Positions 57,085 to 64,000 of a stretch of 64,000 bases of DNA are shown one piece after another; within the stretch, counting starts at the first letter, position 1, and every line of letters starts with the position of its first letter. The position numbers and the translations under genes were made by a program. The DNA is from Euglena gracilis (taxonomy: Eukaryota; Euglenida; Euglenophyceae; Euglenales), in assembly GCA_039621445.1 (NCBI GenBank), contig CP154955.1, positions 2,572,619-2,636,618 on the forward strand. The letters are read 5' to 3'. The notes beneath the pieces were generated by a model. It saw nothing but the letters and a program-made list of their open reading frames with translations, did no database searches and was not told the DNA's origin.

Positions 57085-58817
57085 TACTGTGTTAAAAGAA
57101 TTCAAAACTTGGTACCTGAAATACCTGAGACGCGTCGGGCCGGAATTCCTCTTGCGATATTATCCACTGTCTTTCATCATTTTTTCCTTTGGAAAACATG
57201 AAACACACCAGTTTTTGCGTATAATTTGTTGGGGGTAAGTCCCACCGCTTTCATGCAACCAATGGAGTGCTAAAGGTTCAACACTTCCTGTGCCCAAAGT
57301 AATGGGCTTTTGAAGGCTATGTTTCTCCAGCCGGTTGCCAAGAACTGGCACCGCGTCGTCCTCCCCAGTCTGACGCCCTGGTTGCGGGAAAAACGTGGCC
57401 ACTAACTGCACCAAAGGAGTCGATGCCGGCCTGGTGGGTGCAAATGAACCGCTTGTGAATTTCTGGAATTTCTGCAGTTGGTTCATTTGCACTTCATGCC
57501 CACCAACAGCATGATGCACGCTTTAGCGCACATGAACCACAAATGATCACCGGCATTTCACGGTTGTGTTTTGTCGCAGCATTTATCGACGATTCAGAAC
57601 CCATGAACATAATTATGTTTGTGCGTGCATGTGCGCGAACAAACACAATTTTGTTTGTGGGCACTTTAGTGCCTATGAACTGACACCGTCGATGAACGGT
57701 GTGACAAATCCACCAAATTATGTTTCTCAACGGTCCGCTGGTTCGGGCTGTCACGACCCCTTTGTCACGCAGTTTATCAATCGTGTCAGTTCATGGGCGC
57801 TAAAACCCAACCCTTGAAAAACAGAATTGTGTTTTTGGGCGCAAATGCGCGCACCAACACAATTATGTTCGTGCGCGCATTTGGATAAACACAATTTTGT
57901 TCTTCAAAAGTTGGTCTTCTTCTTCCGGATTCTTTGCAACAAAACTGGTTGTGCGGATCCCGGGCATAAATTGGGTGGTGACGCCTGTCCCTTTCATTCC
58001 CCGCAGACCCCATTTCCTCTCCCCTTCTCATCCCCTGCCAAACACCCTGCACTTCCCTTCCTTCCCCTGCATCGTTCCCGTCGGCTGGGTCACACCCACT
58101 CACACACCCCGGAATTACCCCGCGTACCAAAAACACACCAAAGACGCCACCAGACGAGTTTCTGGACCCCAAAAAAAACACCTAGGAATCACACCGCCCA
58201 AAACAGATTCAAACAAATTCTACTCATTTTTTGCACTCTCTTGTCGCCTTGTTTTCAAACCCCACGGAGCCACACAGCTGAAATAAAAAAAAATTGGTAT
58301 TTTGCGCAAACCAACACAAAAAACTAAAGTGCGAATCTCTAAGGCGGTCGAATTTGCACTTAAGCTTTTTTCCTTTGGATGCGCGCAATTGCGCAAATGT
58401 ACCATTTTTTTGTAACCCCTGGGACCCTGTACCCTGTCCGCCAGAACACGATTTAAGAACCCTTACACCCATCTATTGGAGGGGATTAACTCCCAGTGGT
58501 CTGGTGTGCATGCTGCTTACCAGGTGACGTTAATAGGGCTGGGGGTGAGACTGGTGCTGTCGTACATCAAACGGGAGAGAGGCACACACCCCTTGTGACG
58601 ACACTTGGAACTGGTACTGGTGTCGGTGCTGAACTGGCTGTGACATTGCCGCCACCGGTGAGAACACACGGAGCCTCATGACATCACACACCACAGACAC
58701 ACAGACTACGTGAGGCAGCCGTCGCGCAATTGATGCAAATGCAAATGCGTAAATAAAAACATTTTATACACCGCTTCAAAATGATGTGTTTGTAGGAGCC
58801 TTAGAGCACACAAAGTT

Positions 58818-58845
58818 GTTGATGCGCGCAAATGCGCGCATCAAC
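58818..58845. repeat. Perfect 28-base hairpin
   Basis: Arms GTTGATGCGCGC and GCGCGCATCAAC with loop AAAT. Similar GCGCGCAAATGCGCGC words lie at 56665-56685, 57838-57892 and elsewhere in both TIR copies. Confidence 0.85.
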
Positions 58846-59849
58846 ACACATCAGTTGTGCGATACCATCTCCTCGTCCTTGACAGTTGGCGAACGCAACT
58901 CCTCTCGCCAACCACTGGTTTGCACCACGATTAATTTGTGGTGAGAGGTGGTGAGGAGTGTTCACTGGAACACAGCATTTGACTGGCCAAAATTTTCCTG
59001 TCTTACGTGTGTACATTTGCACTGCTGTTACCCGGCCCACACGACCTGTTGTTTTGGGGTCATCCATTTGGCAGTTAAACGTGATGAATTGATGACGTGC
59101 AAACGACCTGTGACTGTTGGACACCTTTTCTGCAACAGGACTGCGTTACAAGAAGACAAAATTTGGCACCTGAAATGCCCGGGACGTGTCCGGCCGGAGT
59201 CCGTTTTACGGTTTTCTTTGCCACTTTTGCCTTGAAAAACGTAAAAAAAAAAACAATTTTTGTGCATAATTAGGGGGGAGTGGGTCCCACCGCTTTGATG
59301 CCCCCAATGCAGTGGGAAAGCTTCAACACTTCCTTGCATCCAAAATGACGGGTGCTTGAGGGCTGTCTCTCTCCGGCTGCTGGTTTCCATGCACTGGCAC
59401 CACGTCGTCCCCCCAGTCTCACGCCCCGGTTGCGGGGTATAACGTGGCCGCTTCGGTGTGTGTTGTTGTGCTGGGGAGGTGAATGCCGGTCTGGTGGGTG
59501 CTGAAGCATCAGCAGCCGATGTGGCTGCAGCAGCGGAACCGAGGCCGCAGGCCAGCGGCAGGGCCTTTGGGACCCAAAAATTGGTGCCGGTGGACGTGTA
59601 CCGTTACTGGGTGGCTGCGCACCCACCATCAAGAGATCCTATGTCTCCATCTTTTGTGGGACTTGTCAATGGTCCAAAAAAGGCACTGACACCGTATGCC
59701 GGAGGAGACGGTGTGCTTTTAACCCATTCAGAAGCCACTAAGTGAAGAAGCCATTTTGTGACAAACCCACCAACTTGGTCTGCGCACCCACGGCTCCTTT
59801 CTCACACCGTTTATCAACAGCGTCAGTTCATGGGTACCAAAGCCCAATC

Positions 59850-59938
59850 CTTGAAGGGCAAAATTGTGTTTATGCGCGCATAAACATAAACACGTTGATG
59901 CACGCAATTACGCGCATAAACACAATTTTAGCCCTTCC
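59850..59938. repeat. Long hairpin inside TIR copy B
   Basis: Arms of about 30 bp: CTTGAAGGGC then AAAATTGTGTTTATGCGCG on the left (59850-59878), inverse on the right (59911-59938). The same place in copy A (57815-57910) has a diverged version. Confidence 0.8.
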
Positions 59939-60617
59939 AGTGTTTGGCTTCTCCTGCAGGGTTCTTTGCCACACAACTGGTGGCGCGGGTCCCGGGTATA
60001 AGCCGGGTGGGAGACACCCGTCCCCTTCATTCCCTTCATTCCCTGCGGACCCCATTTCTTCACCCCTTGCGCTTCCCTTGCCAAACACCCCGCACTCACT
60101 TTCCTTCCCCTGCGTCCTTCTCGCCGGCTTGGTCACACCACACCCACACCCCCCGGACCTTCCTCCCCGCGCTTTGACAAACAGTCCCAAAAACACCACA
60201 CCAAGGCGTCGCAAGCAACGCAGTCCGGCAAACACCCAGGACGCACACCGCCGGCAGCTCGGACACACCCGGGGACACAGCACAAAAGAGCAACAAGGGC
60301 AGTAAAGGTCCCGTTCCTATGGTGCTTTTTGTGTTTTTTTCTCTGTGGGCCGGCAAGGTCCCGGGGGTTTCGACGTACAAGGTCCATTTTGGTACACCCC
60401 AAAAACACCATTTTCGCCCAAGTCACGGGGGTCTCCCAGCCAAAAACAGAATTTCGCTCATTTTTTGCACTCTCTTGTCAACGTGTTTTCAAACCCCCCT
60501 GACCTTCACAGCCGAAACAAAGAAGAATCAAAAAAAATTCGTAAATGCACGCAAATGCGCAAATAAAAAGAAAAAAGCTTAAGTGCGAATTCGGCCGCCT
60601 AAGAATCTGGCCGCCTA

Positions 60618-60795
60618 AGAGTGAGTGAGTGAGTGAGTGAGTGAGTGAGTGAGTGAGTGAGTGAGTGAGTGAGTGAGTGAGTGAGTGAGTGAGTGAGTGA
60701 GTGAGTGGGTGAGTGAGTGAGTGAGTGAGTGAGTGAGTGAGTGAGTGAGTGAGTGAGTGAGTGAGTGAATGAGTGAGTGAGTGAGTGAGTGAGTG
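60618..60795 (+). repeat. (GAGT)n microsatellite, right of the TIR pair
   Basis: About 44 units of GAGT. Confidence 0.97.
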
Positions 60796-60937
60796 CCTGT
60801 GTGTGCATGTGTGTGTGACTTACTATACGCGTGCATGTGTGTGCGCGCATGCGCATGCGTGTGTGCATGCGTGGTGTGTATGTAGGTGCGTAAGTGTGTT
60901 TGCATGTGTGTGTGGCGCATCGCACCTGCATGCACAC

Positions 60938-61189
<252 letters not shown>

Positions 61190-61248
61190 GTTGCATGTGT
61201 GTGTTTGGCAGATGCTGCACATGCACACACACATGCACATGCACATAC

Positions 61249-61329
61249 GGGTGAGATTCAGGTGTTGGACCGCAAAATTCACCTCCATCGCATCCGCCAG
61301 AGCTCGGGCTCAGGCTGGTGTTTCTTTCC
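61249..61329 (-). pseudogene. Leucine-rich-repeat exon, with in-frame TGA
   Basis: Minus-strand ARALADAMEVNFAVQHLNL fits the second half of an NLRC3/ribonuclease-inhibitor-type LRR. Donor CTCACCC|GTATGT is strong. If the acceptor is GATGAG at 61330, the exon is 81 nt and aligns with the LRR at 63519, but a TGA falls where Gly is expected. A later acceptor (CTGAG at 61309) would avoid the stop and give 60 nt. Confidence 0.55.
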
Positions 61330-62139
61330 CTCATCTCCTATATGGGGAAGGCTGCAAAGGAACGTCTTTGTGGGAGGGAAATGGGGAAGGCCACCCTCTG
61401 CCCAATCACCCACAAAGATTTCCGGGAGTCCTCGGTCTTATTTCAACAATTTAAGCGCATGGCATCATAGTTAAGAGGAAGGTCGTTTTGCACTTTCAAA
61501 AAACTGCCCAGCGTGCACTTAACACATCGTTATGCAATTTGTGGACTGGCTGATAGAGATACCGTGACAAAAAAAGTTGTTGAAAAAAACCTAAAAATCT
61601 TTAAAGGCAATTCAAAGGGTTCAAAGGTGTCAGTTTCAGCATTTTTTCGGCATTTTTTATTAAATTCTTAAAAATCCTTGCTAGTGTTTAAGGAGAGGAT
61701 CCGAACCCCCTTCAGGGCTTCCACATCTCCCTGACTCTTTTATTGCATTGATGACTGTTTGCATCGATTACTATTTCTGGAACCAACGTTTTGCGGTTCT
61801 GGGAAGGGAAACCTGTAAACGAAGGGCATCCCATCAGGGAAACAAAAACGTCCAAAAACATGGCTTTTGTGATTTTGGGAACGTGGTGATTCTCGAAATA
61901 TGGCATGTCTTGAGTGAAAAATCCAAAAAATGGAAAAAAAAGCAAAACTTCTCAGCAAAAAGTTGGGGGAAACCTAAAAAAGGCCCAGAAATGGCCAAAT
62001 ATCGCCAAAATTTGTACAGTTTGGGCAAATTTTGGCAAATTTGGAACAAAATAAAAAAAAACTGGGAGCCCTTTGAAACGTTCAAGAAGTGGATGAAACT
62101 CTTTCTACCTTGCGTTTCAGGTTCACGTGGAAAAATTGC
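61330..62139. other. Non-coding, nothing recognised
   Basis: Open frames (for example minus 62085-61834) lack coding character. Confidence 0.3.
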
Positions 62140-62232
62140 GGAAAAATAAAACAGGGGAAAAGTTGCGGAAAAATTGCAGAAAAATTGCGGAAAATTGCAG
62201 AAGAATTGTGTAAAAAAATTCTGGAAGAATTG
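62140..62232 (+). repeat. TTGCGGAAAAA-type repeat array
   Basis: Same 11-mer as inside 31430-31950 (TTGCGGAAAAATTGCAGAAAAATTGCGG), degenerate. No G-run/C-run ends were found here. Confidence 0.6.
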
Positions 62233-63518
62233 GGAAAATTGCAGTTATCAAAACCCCCCAGATTTCTCTGCCAAAAAAACCGCAAAAAAATTTAATTTTT
62301 GGCAATTTTAATGTAATCCATCATCATGAAAAAAAATTTGTCGAATTTGCTAGAAAAAAAAATATGATAATTTTGGGTCATTTGGGGGGTTAGATTTTCA
62401 CCAACAATTCGTTGACCTTTAAAACCCTCGCCCTTGGGTTGAGCGCCAACCCACCAATCCAGATCCTACAAACACGAGGCTTGCAACTGGGGAGATTCAG
62501 GCATCAGGTCTGCCAGAGGAGATCTGTTGAACAAAAGGGTCAAAAATGGGTCGTTTCTGGGCTTCCCGGGGCCAGAGCCGACCACAACGCAACTACACCC
62601 ACAGGAGGCCTCCCAGTGAAACACAGCCTGCCAGGGCGCCGTCATCCCCAACATCGTTGTCTGGGGAGTCGCCAAACAGAGAGCGACAACGACCAGGGTG
62701 CCGGGAAAAAAAGGGCAACAATTGGGGCTTGCTAGCAACCGTGCGCCGCATGAAAGCAAATTGCGGTGTTGGCACTGGGGGTGAAAGGCTGTCATATTTT
62801 GCGTCAAAACGCACGCGGAGACGAATGTGTTCAACTCACATTCCACCCAGCAGCTTGGCAAAAGCTTCAGGCAGTTACAAGAAAGACTACAAAGGCAAGT
62901 ATCAGTGGGATGTCTTCAGAAATGAAAATGAAATGGAAAAGTTCCCAAACCTCTCAGGACCAGGGCGTCAATACACCACGCCCCCACCCCAAACAAATCC
63001 CACACTGCAGAAGGCGGTCTTTTTCGACTTGATTGAGATGCGTACCGCCTGTTTCCCTTGTGGCCAAGAATCAGGGTCCAGATGAGGCAGCTCCATGAGA
63101 ATCAAGCCGCAAAACCAATTGTGTGAATTATTTTACTTTTTTGAGGAAAACTGTCAGATAAAAATAGCCCGAATGAGGGAAAGAAACACGATGATGGAAC
63201 GAATGGTGCTTGTCAAAACAGATGGCTGCTGCATGCTGAGCCCTGAATTGGTAGAAGCCCAGCAACAGTTCTCAAAAATACCATCTTTTCACGTCCTTGG
63301 GGGAGGGAATGAAAACCTGTGCATCGACCTTCTTAAAAAAAACGCTGCCTCTCATCCTTGGGTTCGACAATAATGCCAAGCCTGTAACCGCAGGGGATAA
63401 ATGGGGAGTTGGGTTTGCTTGCGGGTTGGTCAGTAAAATTCCGTGTTCGATCGTCTGCACCACTGGATGTGATGTCTAAATACCAGCTCAAGCAACAAGT
63501 GGCAAATTCCAGACACAC
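62233..63518. other. No gene confidently recognised
   Basis: Plus-strand open frames at 62546-63085 and 63095-63373 (ERNTMMERMVLVKTDGCCML) contain plausible peptides but no known family and no consistent codon bias. Confidence 0.3.
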
Positions 63519-63602
63519 TTGAAAGGCTCAGATGCTGCAGTGTGGAATTCGCCTTCAGCGTGGCTGCCACTGCGTGCGCTCCAGCGTCCCCAAGCTGGTT
63601 CC
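63519..63602 (-). CDS. Leucine-rich-repeat exon, NLRC3/ribonuclease-inhibitor type, exactly 84 nt
   Basis: Acceptor TTCTGTGTCGATCAACACCAG, then GGAACCAGCTTGGGG; donor CTTTCAA|GTGTGTC. The 28 codons read GNQLGDAGAHAVAATLKANS plus TLQHLSLSS, the 28-residue repeat of RI/NLRC3-type LRRs. In such genes one repeat per 84-nt exon is common, so exon length and family agree. LRRs bind other proteins; the function of this one is unknown. More repeats are expected in exons to either side; the next I see on this strand is 61249-61329. Confidence 0.75.
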
Positions 63603-64000
63603 CTGGTGTTGATCGACACAGAAAATAGACAGGTCGGGGGGGGTGCAGGGGGCTGTGAATCCACCAGGAGAACCCACCAAACCAGAACTGTGCACTGGCT
63701 TAAACAATGGAGCTCTGCTTTTTGTTTTTTTAAAAAAAACAGCAGACAACAAGATCAACGAAATATTTTCCTTTTCTCTGGCAGCTGAGAGAGGCAGCTG
63801 ATTCACCGAAAAATTTTGCCAGCGCAAATTTCTGGCCCTAACCAAGGGATGCAATGACGCGCAATGGATGATTTCTAGCATTTTTACAGCATTTTCTAGA
63901 ACAATATCTCGTTTAACGTTTTGCACCAAAAAAAAACAGACTAATTCTTTGTGCCTGCCCCCTCTCCAAGCCTACTGAACACTGAGGCGACAATCGAGAT
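63603..64000. other. Non-coding, probably intron of the LRR gene
   Basis: No ORF with coding character; ends the window. Confidence 0.3.

Larger units (their letters stand above)
56201..60599. mobile_element. Tandem pair of about 2.2-kb TIR elements in a GAGT microsatellite
   Basis: Left end GGCGGCCGGATTCGCACTTA; right end TAAGTGCGAATTCGGCCGCC, its inverse with one extra change. A/T-rich and GCGCAAAT sequence continues the inverse for about 70 bp. Copy A (56201-58340) and copy B (58343-60599) share, in order, blocks at 56280/58430 (GGACCCTGTACCCTG), 57120/59160, 57240/59285 (GTCCCACCGCTTT), 57420/59480, 57780/59820 and 58220/60455 (TTTTTGCACTCTCTTGTC). Copy A also carries the insertion at 56799-57084. 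Short open minus-strand frames occur in both (57519-57160, 59632-59270) but no transposase is recognised. Confidence 0.75.

Noticed and set aside
57160-59632. Transposase encoded by the TIR pair
   Set aside because: The open frames in copies A and B are in homologous DNA but share no DDE motif, zinc finger or conserved frame.
61690-61735. tRNA-like stretch (minus strand GGGGGTTCGGATCC with GGAGA/TCTCC)
   Set aside because: The would-be acceptor arms are only about 43 nt apart, too short for a tRNA.

Overview
This window is nuclear DNA of a eukaryote, most likely a unicellular alga or other protist; I cannot name the species. Four things point that way: LTR and DIRS-type retrotransposons, long microsatellites, many short inverted-repeat elements, and short GC-rich coding islands with splice-site-like edges. 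I see no bacterial operon, rRNA gene, intact tRNA gene or CRISPR array.

Bases 1-6.1 kb hold two broken minus-strand retroelement remnants. The first is a Gag-like region that runs off the left edge. The second is a relic of the same family as the large element to its right. Bases 6,133-25,977 are one Ty3/gypsy-type LTR retrotransposon with a chromodomain. Its order is LTR, coiled-coil Gag, protease, Dam-like domain, reverse transcriptase, RNase H, integrase, chromodomain, an extra 3' ORF, LTR. It has a 5-bp target duplication (GGGTT) and many stops and frameshifts. A second Ty3/gypsy element (12,198-20,177; TG...CA LTRs, 5-bp duplication CAAAC) sits inside its pol gene exactly between reverse transcriptase and RNase H. 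Removing it in thought rejoins the host frame.

Bases about 26.1-30.8 kb hold a minus-strand DIRS-type tyrosine-recombinase retrotransposon with inverted termini. It carries Gag-like, RT, RNase H, Dam-like and recombinase parts. A short element with oligo-C/oligo-G termini interrupts its RNase H.

Bases 30.8-64 kb are mostly low-complexity and repeat DNA. I see several inverted-repeat families whose ends are C-tracts and G-tracts, a 375-bp palindrome made of smaller palindromes (41,996-42,370), a repeat family with TIRs and internal tandem units (42.9-44.3 and 52.3-54.1 kb), and a tandem pair of about 2.2-kb TIR elements inside a GAGT microsatellite (56.2-60.6 kb). Scattered through this are candidate minus-strand exons with strong G/C at third codon positions. 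Two of them encode NLRC3/ribonuclease-inhibitor-type leucine-rich repeats; one is exactly 84 nt with plausible splice sites. The long repeats therefore probably lie in introns and between genes.

The inferred order of events is: DIRS and the left-hand relics first, then the large gypsy element (LTRs about 95% alike by eye), then the nested gypsy element (LTRs about 96% alike). No retroelement here looks able to make all of its own proteins.
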